Below, in pieces: positions 35,231 through 47,796 of a stretch of 64,000 bases of DNA. A model generated the notes under the pieces. It made no database searches and was not told where the DNA came from. It was given only the letters and a program-made list of their open reading frames with translations. Both the position numbers and the translations under genes were made by a program. The DNA comes from Ctena decussata. Its lineage: Eukaryota; Mollusca; Bivalvia; Lucinida; Lucinidae. The stretch lies in assembly GCA_963989385.1 (NCBI GenBank), contig OZ022512.1, positions 25,751,899 to 25,815,898 of the forward strand. The letters run 5' to 3'. Within the stretch, counting starts at the first letter, position 1; each line of letters begins with the position of its first letter.

Positions 35231-36948
35231 GCCGCTACAGATATTCCAAAAGAGAAAATGGTATCCCAGAATTTAAGTCAAGATTACACTGCTTTAACAA
35301 ACAGTAGACCCAGATTAGGCTGCCTCTTCAAGGTCTGCTGCCATCACCTTTTTAGCTCACCTGAGCCAGCGGCTCCGGGGGAGCTTATAGGATGGCAAGG
35401 CTCTGGCGTCCATCGTCCGTCGTCCGTCCGTCGTCCATCTGTCCGTCCGTCCGTCAACAATTTCAAACGACTTCTTCTCTGAAACCACTGGGCCAATTGT
35501 AACCAAATTTCATATGTAGCCTCTAGGGGACTTAGGAACGAAAAGTTGTTCAAACGGTCCTGGTCACATGACCAACATGGCCGCCACGCCCATATATGGT
35601 AAAAACCTAGAAAAATCTTCTTCTCCAGAACCAATAGGCCGATGGCCTTGAAACTTGGTATGTAGCATTGGGTACGCGAGTACTACCAAGATTGTTCAAA
35701 TTATGACCTTGGGTTGACCTTGACCTTTTTTACGGTAAGGTCAAAGGCCTAGGGTCGATAAGCATCAATTTCGGCCTCAAAATTTCTTAAAAAATAAAAT
35801 TTCAATAATGTCCTTAAAATTCTTTTATACGAATATGTTACGGTACGTTATTTTCAAATCAAATGTCTATTTCTAATATCTGTTCATGACGTTGCCATGG
35901 TAACGCTTCAAAAATGCTACATTTTCGCTTTTTTGCACTTTTTAGCCAATTTTAATGTGTTCAGACAAAAATTCTAATGCCTCCACATTCGATAAACAAC
36001 TTCATACTTTAGCAAAAGATTTTGTTACCAAAAAGGAACTTTGACAAAAAATGTCTTGTTGTTTGTTGCTTGTGGAGGTGTTTTTAAAAATAAAATATGT
36101 CCTCCCGCCACGTGCGGCTTGCAACCGGGATAATATATCTTAGGCTGGCAAAAGCTGTTTTGAGCTTGACATAACTCAGAGAGTTCGATGAAGTAAGACA
36201 ATATGTAATTATATTTATGTGAGTCACTCCTATAATAAAGTTTGTTTCCATTGTAACAGTAATTGTGCCGTTGTCATGGTAACCATGGTCATTCCACATG
36301 TGTTTTTGCAATCAGTTTAATTTAAAAGATTCAAAAATGGCCTTTTTTGAGTGCTTGAATTTTTTTCTTGTTGTTCGAGAACTGAGGATTGAAATATCAA
36401 ATAGCAAAGGGTATTCCTCTTGCACGTATGTTGTTGTCATGGAAACCAAGGACAAATCCTCGTTTCTTGGTCAGCAAAAATCCTTGAAACACCTTTGAGT
36501 ATGGCTACTTTTCAAGGTTTTATGTTGTTTCTTCTTGCTCCTGAATTGAACCAAATAAAACGGATCCACTTCTATTTCTTTTATGCTGTTGCCATGGTAA
36601 CCAAGAGAAATTTATCGCTTTTTGACCAATATTGCCAGTTATAAACCTTTCAATGTATATTTTTACCTTTCATGTTCTGTCTTCTTGCTCGAGACTTGAT
36701 GGTTAATATCATCATCTGTCTTCTTTTGCATACTTTTTTTCACTGGTAAAAGTATTATTCCGGCGGGGTTCCGCCATAATTTAATGAATCGACTATTTAC
36801 ATAAAAGTATACATATTTCATTAAAAAGCCTAAATGAGCAGAGAGAGGTTTATGCTGCTTAATTGTCAACATGAACCATTTTTGTACCTCTCGTTTATGA
36901 TGTAAACATCCTGTCTTTCTGTCTTAACCGTGTATGTATTTTGTACAC

Positions 36949-36949
<1 letters not shown>

Positions 36950-36991
<42 letters not shown>

Positions 36992-37217
36992 GAGGATTGA
37001 TGAATGCCTTGTTTGCAAATTTACGCCCTTTTCAACTGTATTTCAATCACAGTCATACCAGGACTATAGGAGCCTGACAATGAAAGGCAGTAAGGCAGAG
37101 GTGTGCAATGGATTCCCGTTTACAGTTGAAAAGATTGCCGCTTCCAACCTCCATCGGGAGTCGAACCCGGGACAGGTAGATCAGCAAGCCATCGCTTAAC
37201 ACAATGAACTATCGGCC

Positions 37218-37250
<33 letters not shown>

Positions 37251-37273
37251 GAGGGAGAGAGAGAGAGAGAGAT
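36950..37273. repeat. Two (GA)n microsatellites flanking a reverse SINE
   Basis: GA runs occupy about 36950-36988 and 37217-37273. Between them, about 37020-37215, is a minus-strand SINE with a good B box (GGTTCGACTCCC when read on the minus strand) and the same body as the copy at 34060. Confidence 0.8.
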
Positions 37274-37802
37274 GAATACATTTTCGCTTAAACTGCAGCA
37301 ACTTCAGTACTAATCGTTTCAAATGATTATTCTGTACCCAAACTTAATTCTTCCGCAAGTATCGTAAGAAAACCCCTTTTTCGAGAGCCAAGTAGTATTA
37401 AGGCGCTGATAATCACTGATCCGTGGTGAGAATCTTCCAGCGATACCTAAAGTATTTCATGTATTTATATCACCAGGTAGCTAATGTTTTAGCTACCTGA
37501 TATCACTGATAGAGCAATGGGACTCTAAGCCAATACCTGTAGAATGTCCCAAAACCGAACGTTTCGTGGCATCCTAGCGTATCCAACCACCACCAACTGA
37601 AGTTTAACGCATGTCTTCTTCAGAACTGGTTGTCATTGCAACGCTAATGTTGTATTATGATGGCACTATCAATATTATTTTCATCTTTAATCACGATATT
37701 TTTAAATGATTTTGTTAACCCCTACCGCGCCTGACGTTAAAGTGTAAGTTCGCTAGTATTCTTTTCTATTACTTCCAGCTTTCATTACCCTTTCGTCATT
37801 AT

Positions 37803-38042
37803 AGTTGGTTGGTTGTTGTGGGTTTAACGGCCCTTTGAAACAGTATTTCAGTCTATGCCGTCTCCCAAAGAGAGGGAGAAAGAAAAGACAAATGATAGAC
37901 GAGCGAAAAATGTCTAAACACCCCACCCGCACCTACTGCAAGCACAGTAGGTGCTCTACTATTATCCAAATGAGTAGGACGCCCCGGCACTGGAAGTTAT
38001 ACCCAGCACCATCGCACCACCCAACCACCCCCTTCGTCATTA
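37803..38042 (-). repeat. SINE, reverse orientation, second family
   Basis: It begins with GTTGGTTGGTTGTTGTGGG and TTTAACGGCCCTTTG, the inverse of the tail at 58565-58590. The head side has GCACCTACTGCAAGCACAGT and CCCCGGCACTGGAAGTTA, shared in forward orientation with 54358-54497. Confidence 0.75.
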
Positions 38043-40613
38043 TTGATGAAGCTTTAATACAAAATAGAAACTATTGCCTGATAGAAAGGGTTAAAAAATT
38101 ACCTGAATATCATCTGTTGGAAAACTCATGACCAATTATTATAAACTTTAATATATACGGTATAAATACAATGTACAGGACGAGGATCCCGCGCCTTATT
38201 TCGCTTTTTTTATATTTTAGTATTCGATAGGGAACCAGAATAAAATAGTTTTTTTGAGGACAGATTTGCCTGACGTCTGGCACGTAGGAAAATAACGTGA
38301 AAAGTTTTCTTTAGCTTAAAATTCATGAATAATCTATGTAACGTTTCTTTTTTTGTTCAGTATATATTAGCCAATATACAGGTGTTGCAAAGAAAAGTAC
38401 CATGCTTTTCGTCGTTTATGATGATATATTTTCACAGGCTTTACACCACTCGTGGTGGATCGTTTTATGACCAGTTTTGCAGTTTATATTTGACTTTAAC
38501 GTGCGCTAGCCTTATATACCGAGGGCAGCTGATGAATGTCGTATTCGTTTTCTTTAGGATGCAAAATATAGAATGAATAGTTGGTGTTTCATTTAAAAAG
38601 TAAAAGTAAAAGCAAATAAAAATGATTCAAAAGAGTCATTTGGATAATAGATTTAATAGATTGTCACCGTCGCGAACTAATATGAAGCAGCTAGTGTTAT
38701 TTTTTCTCTGTGATATGGGCGGTTGCGAGACAGATTTGGTCATAGAAGTTCGATCCGAGATTCGTGCAAAGCTAAGCTTCCACGTGAAGATCCTTACGCA
38801 TTGTCTTTCTCCTTTGACGTCAATGACGTCAGAAATCAACCTTATTCACGTACATGACGTCACAGAGACTTTTATTCACAAACAACGTATGAAAAGGACA
38901 AAATTTTGAAATATTAATAAGGATTTGTTGGTGTAAGCTGAACCGTGACGGTATTATATTTGCAATTATTTTTATTTTTTCCAAATCTAAACAAACATAA
39001 GGGTAAAAGAATGGAAAAGGAAAAAAAAAACTTTTCAGATCGTTGCTAAGGATTCTCACGTGTTACTAAGGAGCGATAATATCCGTTCGCCACTTTATAA
39101 TGTCAATTAACCATAATCCAGTGGTATGAAACTGAAATCACTTCAAGCAAAGCAAAGAGGGTTTCATGTAATCACAACGGTAGACAACCGTATAAATACG
39201 AAGGAAATAGCCTATGCTCTTGTAAAACTCGTTGCCATGGCAACATGCCTTAGATAACAAAACAATGCACGTAATAGTAATCCCAAATGACTGTACAATA
39301 ATTTTGCAGCGTAAAACTAGTTTTGGACATGGGGCCAAAAATACCCCTTATCGACCCTAGGCCTTTGCATTGTGTAGCTTTTATATGGGAAAATGCTAGA
39401 ACATAAGATTTCTTGGAAACTGTTGAAGATTTAGACCTGAAAATTGGTATATACAGTCATCTGAATGAGTACATGAAAATTAATGTGTACAAAAGGTCAA
39501 GGTCATTGTTTGACCTTTGACCCTGGTCTCTCATATTTTGACAATTTCACACATCTCCTCAAAAGCCATTAGGCCAATTGTAACCAAATTTCATACAGAG
39601 CCTATTGGGGGCAGGGGAACGAAAATTTGTTCAAACGGACCGGGTCACATGACCAACATGGCCGCCATGCCCATATATGGTAAAAGCCTTTAAAAATCTT
39701 CTTCTCCAGAACCAATAGGCCAATGGCCTTGAAACTTGGTATGTAGCATCAGGTACCCGAGTACTACCAAGATTGTTCAAATTATGACCTTGGGTTGACC
39801 TTGACCTTTTTTACGGTAAGGTAAAATTTGCTTTTTTTAGCTTTTATATGGGAAAATGCTAGAACATAAGATTTCTTGGAAACTGTTGAAGATTTAAACC
39901 TGAAAATTGGCATATACAGTCATCTGAATGAGTACATGAAAATTTATATGTACAAGAGGTCAAGGTCATTCTTTGACCTTAGACGCTGGTCTCTCATATT
40001 TTGACAATTTCACACATCTGCCCAAAAGCCACTGGGCCAATTGTAACCAAATTTCATACAGAGCCTCTAGGGGCTGAGGGAAAGAAAATTTGCTCAAACA
40101 GTCTTGGTCACATGACCAACATGGCCGCCATGCCCATATATGGCAAAAACCTTTACAAATCTCCTTCTCAAGAACCAAGTGATCGATGGCCTTGAAACTT
40201 GGTATATAGCATCAGGTACTTGAGTACTATCAAGATTGTTCAAATGATGACCTTGGGCTGACTTGACCTTTTACAAGGCAAGGTCAAGTATGGGAAAATG
40301 GTAGAACATAAGAGTTCATGGCAAGTTTAGAAGATTTTGGCCTAAAAATTGGTATATACAGTCGTCTTAGTTAGTACATGGAACATTTGCGGGTACAAGA
40401 GGTCAAGGTCATCCTTTGACCTCTGACCCATGTCTCTTATATTTTGACAATTTAAGACATCTCCTCAAAAGCCACAGGACCAATTGTAACCAAATATCAT
40501 ACACAGCCTCAAGGGGCTGATGGAACAAAAATTTATCAAGCGGTCTAGGTCACATGACCTACATGGCCACCATACACAGGTGAGCGATTCAGGGCCTCAT
40601 GGCCCTCTTGTTG

Positions 40614-41150
40614 AATATACCCCCTCATGATAATGAGTTGTTCCAAGAATAATATACAAGTTTAAAGGTGTCCCAATTGTTAAGATTTTAACAGTAACCT
40701 TTTTTCTGACCGTAACAACTTAGATGAAATGCTTTATAATAAAAAGTAGAGCTTGTGATATTGTGGTGGTTGGTTATAGTTCTGGGATAGTGTATTTCTG
40801 CATAATAACATGCTGTGGCACTTATGTTTGCTTCCCTTTCAAAATGGGATCTATAGGAGCGTATTCTTTCAGAGTTGATCCTTAATTTGAAGTTAAGCAA
40901 AAGTTGCTGCCCCTAAAAATGTAGCCATTCACCTCAGTTAGAACCACACTGCCTTTACGGTTTTGGACCACAATCTGTTTCTAGAGAATCTCAAAATTAC
41001 CGTCAGAACTATATGGCTTTAGGTTTTAAAAGAGGACTCAAATCAGCCAGTGTGTCCATGGAATATGATCAGTCCTTCATGTTCAGCCAGCAGACTGCAT
41101 CAGTGCTCCAGGTTAGGTTGGATCTTAAGGGTTCCAAGATAATTTTTCTT
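40614..41150. other. ARF intron, unannotated part
   Basis: No gene or clear repeat recognised. Confidence 0.5.
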
Positions 41151-41153
41151 AGT

Positions 41154-41360
41154 CCAGTGTTCCAGTTAAGGAGTGGTAACAGGGATAATGTAGGAATAAT
41201 TTTCCAAATTTCTTCATAGAAACATAAGATGCAACCCTCATTAGAATTGTTTCGCCGAGACGGTTCTAATGAAGGGTCATAACATATGTTTTCATTAAGA
41301 AATAAGAAAAATTATCTCAAAATTATCTTCAATACTTTACTACCTTATCTGGAGTTCTGA
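41154..41360. mobile_element. Fold-back MITE, family A
   Basis: It has TAACAGGGATAATG, the hairpin CCCTCATTAGAATTG / GACGGTTCTAATGAAGGG, and ends TTATCTGGAGTTCTG. Confidence 0.85.
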
Positions 41361-41683
41361 TAATTCTCAGTGTGCATATACATTGTTACCCTGCTTTGGA
41401 ACTGTCTGAATGGGACATTATCCCCATTATCCCATCTAATCTGGAGTACTGCTGTAGAAGAAGAAATAAGTCTGCATGATGTGCAGGCTGATCTGAGTGT
41501 TGTAAGTGTTCACAGCTGCAGTATGTCATTATTCATATATTGCGGTAGAATAATTCAAGTTGGTTTTCCTCTGTAGATATTTTCTTTGTGTGTACATTTT
41601 GTTGAATGATTTAAGAATGTATTATTTTTTAGAGAACACATTCTTTCTGATTAAGCAGATTTCGTTTGTCTTCATACTACGCA

Positions 41684-41780
41684 AAAGTGCTCATGTATTG
41701 GGACACCTAAAACCATTAATTTTCCATTTGTCCCAAATGGAAAATTAATGTTTTTTAGGTGTCGCAGTATTTAAGCACAT
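41684..41780. repeat. Hairpin element, arms about 30 bp
   Basis: GGGACACCTAAAACCATTAA with TTTTCCATTTG, then CCAAATGGAAAATTAATG with TTTTTTAGGTGTC. It lies between AAGTGCTCATGTATT and AGTATTTAAGCACATTG, which are also roughly inverted, so the element may be about 100 bp. Confidence 0.85.
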
Positions 41781-42624
41781 TGGGGTATCAATGGCATTCA
41801 CAGTATAGCTTCCTGATAAGCATAGTACATTGTTTTTGCTGAATTGGATGACATAATACTGACATCATACTGATGTCATCTTTTGTCATGATGACATCGA
41901 TAGCTGCAACGATATACTATGAATATCCGCCAGCATGGGGATGCTTTGCATACCATGGCTCACATAATGGCAAATGAAATTCTTACACTGCATTTATTCA
42001 TTTATAGGACAAATTTAGACTCAGTGTTTTCTTGCCTTAATTACAAAAAACATATAAATCGGTCTTCTTTAATTCAGAACAGTCCCCTAAGTCTAAATCC
42101 ATCTAACTGGATTGATTCAGGGATACAGACTATCACATTTTTCACAGGAGCAAGCTGGGCCCCTAAAAACTGAAAATTAGGCGCCCAGCCTGAAATTTAG
42201 GGGCCCACATTTAAAACGTGAAGTTTTTATTCAGAATCTGCGCAAGAATTGCGCCGTTTCCTTAGGCTTTTGAGGGTGGGATGTGGGATTTGATTGTATT
42301 AATTCCTGATCATTGCCTATCTTTTTACTTTGTAGAAAACCCTTTCTTCAGGGTTTTTGATTCCTTTTAGCAACCGGGTGTGAACACCAGCGACATATCG
42401 CCACTTTTTGCGCAAAAAATTTACAAATGGTCAACGGAGGCAGCCATGTTGTTTCTTGATAGTGAATAAAATCCAACACACGAGTATGACGGAACACTGA
42501 ATATTCAAAGCAGATATCGGCGCGAAAATTAGCAATGTTCTTTGAGGTCACGGATTTTACTCCAAGCGGAAAACACGCCAGACACACGCCGACAGCTAAT
42601 GATCGCAAGCTGGGTGACTGTCAT
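41781..42624. other. ARF intron, unannotated part
   Basis: No gene. A local inverted pair, CTGGGCCCCTAAAAA and TTTAGGGGCCCAC, lies at about 42157-42210. Confidence 0.5.
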
Positions 42625-42625
42625 T

Positions 42626-45593
42626 TTGAGCTCACCTGGCCCGAAGGGCCATAGTGAGCTATTGTCATACCAATGCGTCCAGCGTGGGTCGTGCGTCGTC
42701 ACACAATGTGTCCGTCAATACCTAAAAACAAATATTCAAACATCTTCTTCTGTAAAACTACTGGTCCCATGGTTCTCAAATTTCACATGGAGCATGACCT
42801 GACTCCAGGGTCTCAGAATTGTAAAATTGGGTCAGGTTGAAAATCCAAGATGGCCGCCGTTACTAAAAATAGCAAAAACAACAAAATAAACTTCTTCTCC
42901 AGAACCACTGGGTATATTTGTCTGAATTTTGGCATGGAACATCAGTAAAACCTTGGTATTCAAAATTGTAAAAATGAAAAAAATCTGTAGCGGAGTTTTG
43001 TCACAGTGACCTACTTTCTGTTTATGAATGTAATTTTGCTCAAATGCCAATGTCAAAAAAGGACCTATTTAAACAACTTCAAACAACTTCTTCTCTAAAA
43101 CCACTGAACCCATGAATCTCAATTTCACATGGAGCATGACCAGACTGCAGGGTTTCAAAATTGTAAAATTGGGTCAGGTCAAGAATCCAAGATGGCCGTC
43201 GTTACTAAAAATAGCAAAAACAACAAACTCAACTTCTTCTCCAGAACTGTTTGGAATATTTGGTTGAAAGTTTGCATGGAACATAAATGGGGCCTTGGTA
43301 TTATAAATTGTAAAAATAAAAAAAATCTATAGCGGAATTAGGTCACAGTGACCTACTTGGCGTTTACAAGACCAATTTTGCTCAAATGTCAATATCTCAA
43401 GAAAATGCAACCAATTCTGACCAGATTTGGTCAAAAATGGTTCTTGAATGGAATTATTTCAATTTTGTGCCAGTTGACTATCCAAGATGGCCACCATGGG
43501 GGCCGTTACTAAAAATAGCACAAAGATAAAAATGACAATTACTCAAGAACCCTTGAATGGAATTGGACCAATTTTGTGTCAGAATGTTCCTTGCATGAAG
43601 CCGTTTCGATTAATTGCAATTCGGCATTCCAAGATGGCCGCCATCTGGTGTTACTAAAAATAGCACAAACATAAAAATGACAATTACTCAAGAACCCTTG
43701 AATGGAATTGGACCAATTTTGTGTCAGAATGTTCCTTGCATTAAGCCATTTCGAGTAATTGCAATTTGGCATTCCAAGATGGCTGCCATCTGGTGTTACT
43801 AAAAATAGCACAAACATAAAAATGACAGTTACTCAAGAACCCTTGAATGGAATTGGACCAATTATGTGTCAGAATGTTCCTTGCATGAAGTCGTTTCGAT
43901 TAATTGCAATTTGGCATTCCAAGATGGCCACCATCTGCTGTTTCTAAAAATAGCACAAAACATGAAAATGACAATATCTCAGTAACCGCTGAATGGATTT
44001 TGATGAAATTTGTGTCAAAATGATTCTTGCATTGAGATGTTTCAAAAATATCTAACTGTAGACCAGTCATATTGGCCTCTGTTACTAAAAATAGAAAAAT
44101 GTGAAAATTAGAAAATGTCAATGGAATTGGGCTAATTTTGTGTCAGAATGTTCCTTTCATTAAGCTTTTTCGATTTTTTCCATTTTGGCATTCCAAGATG
44201 GCCGCCATCTGCCGTTACTAAAAATAGCACAAAACATGAAAATGAATATATCTCAGTAACCGCTGAATGGATTTAGATGAAATTTGTGGCAAAATGATTC
44301 TTGCTTTGAGATGTTTCAAAAATTAACAAATATAGATATGTAAAGTTGGCCTGTGTTACTTAAGGTAGACGAATACTGAATAGAAATATTGGCGGGGCAT
44401 TCAAACCATTATACCGTCTGAATAACCCAAAGAGCTATAAAACATTTGGGTAAGAAAAAAACAATTTTCACCGTTTTGTTTTCCTAAAAAACAATATTTT
44501 GTATTTCTACATACTTTTTTTTACACATTTTCCATTAAAATTCATATCTCTAGCACATGAATGTACTTTCATTTCAGCAAATCATATAATCTGTAATATA
44601 GGATATTTGAAACAAACTGATAACAAAAAATTGCAGTTTTCTTGTTAATAAGTATATTTTTACATTCTTTGAAAAAATGCCAGAAAATTGAATTTCATGA
44701 AAAACGTCATGAAAAATATCATCAATCGATGGGGCATGCTTATGCATATTATTTTAGTAAAACTTACATAGTATGTTAAAGAATAAAACAAAAAAACAAA
44801 CATTTCACCGTTTCGTTTCCTAGAAAAACAATGTTTAAGTTCAGAATATCCCCAAAACAGACTGCCCAAATTCTGCACCTGCTGCAAGCACAGCCGGTCC
44901 TTGCCCTATTATTTATTTTCCTGTTATTCGGTTCTACCACAGAGTAATGTCGACAAAAATGCGCAGATGGAATGGAAACTGTGAAGATCTTGATCATTCT
45001 GGTTCCTAAGGAACAGTCTGATCTCAGTTTCCACTGTTTGTACAGACCTATGTGCCTGAAAACTTAGGATCTTTACGGTAGATATTGTAAGTGTATATTA
45101 TAACTGTATATACTCCACAGTCAGTTGATTTGATGATGAACAATAACTCTGTTTGTTTTTTAAACAAGCAAAACAGAGTTCTTGCGGGATCGTCCACCTT
45201 AAAATAGCAAAATGTGAAAATTGGAAAATTACTATGGAAATGGACCAAATTTGTGTCCAAATGGTCCTTGCATGAAGGCTTTTCGATTTTTTGCATTTTG
45301 GCAATCCAAGATGGCCGCCATCTGCCGTTACTAAAAATAGCACAAAACATGAAACTGGCAATATCTCAGTAGCCCCTGGATGGATTTTGATGAAATTTGT
45401 GGCAAAATGATTCTCGCATAGAGGTGTTTCAAAAGTAAATAAATAAAGACCAGGCAAGCTGGCCTCTGTTACTAAAAGTAGCAAAATGTGAAAATAAGAA
45501 AATCTCAGTGGAATTGGACCAATTTTGTATCAGAATGGTCCCGTTGCATAATAGCCAGGTGAGCGATATCAGGCCCATTTGGGCCTCTTGTAA
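42626..45593. mobile_element. Helentron-like satellite element (AGCTCACC/CTTG class) with a MITE insertion
   Basis: The left end is TTTTGAGCTCACCTGGCC plus a GGCCCGAAGGGCC hairpin. Core units contain CCAAGATGGCCGCC, GTTACTAAAAATAGCA and CTCAAGAACCCTTGAATGG. Units of 145 bp at 43.5-43.95 kb are nearly identical. The right end is CCAGGTGAGCGATATCAGG, then CCCATTTGGGCCTCTTG. A TTAA-flanked element is inserted at 44364. Confidence 0.87.
44364..45198. mobile_element. TTAA-flanked TIR MITE
   Basis: The ends are GGTAGACGA and TCGTCCACC, inverted with one mismatch. TTAA is on both sides (44360-44363, 45199-45202), and excision restores GTTAC-TTAA-AATAGCA, one base from the intact unit GTTACTAAAAATAGCA. 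A minus-strand SINE fragment (CACCTGCTGCAAGCACAG) lies inside. Confidence 0.75.
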
Positions 45594-45949
45594 TTTTAGG
45601 AGCCCAGCCGATTTCTTACTCTCAGTTGGTGAGTGGGCAACTGCTAGTCTGTATCCCTGTGATTTAGACTATTGGGATTGTTTGGAAGGGAAAAATTTCT
45701 GTCATATACACCACAAAATTATGGTGATCGAAGGAAATTTTTTTTTCCTCATATGATTTCTTTTCAAATAATTTGATCCGTGTTTTATGACTTGTTGAAA
45801 AGTGTATATTTGTATCTGTACAGTGCTTGTAATCATTATCCAGATTGTATGATTTTTTGTTCAGTTTTGTTGCCGACAGAAGCCAGCTCCATATAAAAGG
45901 GTAGAGTGTTTCAGTGTCTTGAAAAATTTTATCATGTAAATCAATTAGG

Positions 45950-46173
45950 GCCCTGTTGTTCAAAACTAATGACGTCATTAGCTGACGAAACGTTAAAGTT
46001 TCAAACGTTAATATCTCAAATATGCCAATATTTTTTCTCGGAAAAAATGTGAGAAGCTTATTACATTTTCTTCAAGAAATATCAGTGTATTTGGCTGTAA
46101 AGTCGCAAAACACTGTACAAGATGACTGCTTAACAAGCTCAATAGGATGGCAATGCTTTGAACAACTGAGGCC
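45950..46173. mobile_element. Fold-back MITE, family G
   Basis: The ends are AGGGCCCTGTTGTTCAAA and TTTGAACAACTGAGGCCC, with an ATGACGTCAT palindrome and GTGAGAAGCTTA inside. A second copy is at 60303-60527. Confidence 0.82.
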
Positions 46174-46546
46174 CAAACTTTTCCTACTTGTTTGGTAAAT
46201 AGCTTCTACAAGAAAAAGCTTAAATGCCCAGGTTTCCTCTGTATAAGTTACTTCCATTCTGGGCAAGTAAGAAAATCATTAGCATGCACTGGATGAGTGT
46301 TAATTTGTCTCCGGCAACTGAACTGGATTTGTCAGGCCCTGCATTATTGGAAATGCTTCATCAGTGTGGTTCTAATTAGGATTTTCATGCCAAAGAAAAT
46401 TATCTCAGCTTTATCAGGAGCGTACCAAGGCCATTAATTTTCAGCTGAATTTAAATATTTGAAAAAAGGCCAAATGTAAGAGCTCTGACCATTGATCAGT
46501 TGCACTGTCACCTCTATGGCTTGGGCTTAAACCTACCATTTTGGTC
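46174..46546. other. ARF intron, unannotated part
   Basis: No gene or repeat recognised. Confidence 0.5.
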
Positions 46547-46776
46547 AGGGGCCGTATTCATAAAGCCACTTAAGTCGTTGCTATGCGGTTGCTAAGGCTA
46601 AATATCTATAAAGGAGATTCCCTTCAACTATGAAATTTGGTCCGGAGGAACAGTCTTTATAAGACTGTTCCTCCAGACCAAATTTCATAGTTGTAGGGAA
46701 TCTCCTTCAAAGAAATTTAGCCTTAGCAACAGCATAGCAACCACTTAACTTAAGTCGTTTTATGAATACGGCCCTA
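46547..46776. mobile_element. Palindromic MITE, family C
   Basis: The ends are AGGGGCCGTATTCATAAA and TTTATGAATACGGCCCT, with apex GAACAGTCTTTATAAGACTG. Compared with the copy at 15179, the internal sequence is inverted. Confidence 0.93.
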
Positions 46777-47417
46777 GGTGTTTTTTTTCCGTGCACTGAC
46801 AAACTGACATTGGTCAGGCTTAAACTTGCTTAAATTCTGTATAATCTAGAGTTATACAGTAATGACCCTAAACATTTGGACAGACATGTCTGAGCTAACA
46901 TTGTATACCCAGATCAAACTGCTCCTGAAGGAGAGATTCAGCACTATGATTAAACGTGTGCAAAAGCAGAAATTACCAATACATACAAAAGGCATGATAA
47001 TTTTAGCGGTCAGTAAGGCATTTTTTATATGGTAAAACTGAAGCATTTCATTACAGTGAGTAAGCAGTATGATCAGGGTCTACAAAGTTTGATCAGGGTC
47101 TACAACATAGCCGTTCACTAGGCATCATTTGGATGTATTGATATGTGTAAAATCCACTTTAAGTTTCTAAGAATTTTCTAACAATGATTTTCCTACTTTC
47201 AGGTGTTCAAAATTTTAGGTTCATTACTTTATTTATTTCTGAGAAATACTAGAGCTTCTGTACTCCTGAAACACCTTGTGAAATGCATTTGACTGTGTGA
47301 TCCAGTTTTCACTGTTGAAGTGATTTAATCAGAAGCCCAAAATAGCTAGAACTGGGCTGTAAAGCTTCAAATTAATTATCCTTAGAAAGTAGATACTGTG
47401 TGTCATGTTATTATTAC
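46777..47417. other. ARF intron, unannotated part
   Basis: No gene or repeat recognised. Confidence 0.5.
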
Positions 47418-47655
47418 ATGAGCCGTGACACGAGAAAACCAAGAATGTGGTTGTGCCCCCAGTGCATACTCAGATCAGCCTGGGCATCTGCCCAGTTCGG
47501 TCAGACTCTTTGTTAAAGTCTCAAAGGGTAGCTAAAGGCCTAAGCTACCTCCATGCGGACAGCAAAGACTGATTAGACTGGGCTGATGCCCAGGCTGATC
47601 TGAGTCTCCGCTGGGCTCACAACCACATTGTTGGTTTTGTCGTGTCGCGGCTCAC
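47418..47655. mobile_element. Palindromic MITE, family B
   Basis: Full-length, from ATGAGCCGTGACACGAG to CGTGTCGCGGCTCA, with CAAGAATGTGGTTGTGC and ACAACCACATTGTTGG arms. Confidence 0.92.
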
Positions 47656-47796
47656 ATGTAAAATTTAAAATTTGCAGTTGTTGCCATTTATCTGAAGAAC
47701 AATGTTATTCTTCAATCCGTCCTTAGTACTTGAGATTGAAACAAACTTGTGTTTAACATAAAAGATAGCCCTCCATATTTTTATGCCCCTGCCATT

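Larger units (their letters stand above)
35746..39364. mobile_element. 3.6-kb TIR element with X-box-like palindromes
   Basis: The ends are CAAAGGCCTAGGGTCGATAA and its inverse, sitting inside a satellite unit that is continuous across them (GGTCAAA / TTTGCATTG). No target duplication is clear. Five RFX X-box-like palindromes of the form GTTGYCATGGNAAC occur at 35891, 36270, 36433, 36588 and 39231, and three TGACGTCA sites at 38815, 38824 and 38855. Open frames are short; no transposase was recognised. It also carries SINEs and GA repeats. Confidence 0.75.
35350..40613. mobile_element. Helentron-like satellite element (AGCTCACC/CTTG class) split by an insertion
   Basis: The left end at 35350 is TTTTTAGCTCACCTGAGCC plus CGTCCGTCGTCCGTCCG. 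The core resumes after 39364 with at least three further units (CATGACCAACATGGCCGCC, CTTGAAACTTGGTATG, GGTCAAGGTCATTCTTTGAC). The right end is CAGGTGAGCGATTCAGGGCC then TCATGGCCCTCTTG. A 3.6-kb TIR element interrupts the first unit. Confidence 0.85.

Noticed and set aside
35033..35482. 149-codon open frame on the + strand
   Set aside because: It spans a family A MITE and the left end of a satellite element.
38815..39244. MHC class II-like X1/X2 promoter module from X-box plus CRE sites
   Set aside because: The CRE cluster and nearest X-box are about 370 bases apart, not adjacent as in that module.
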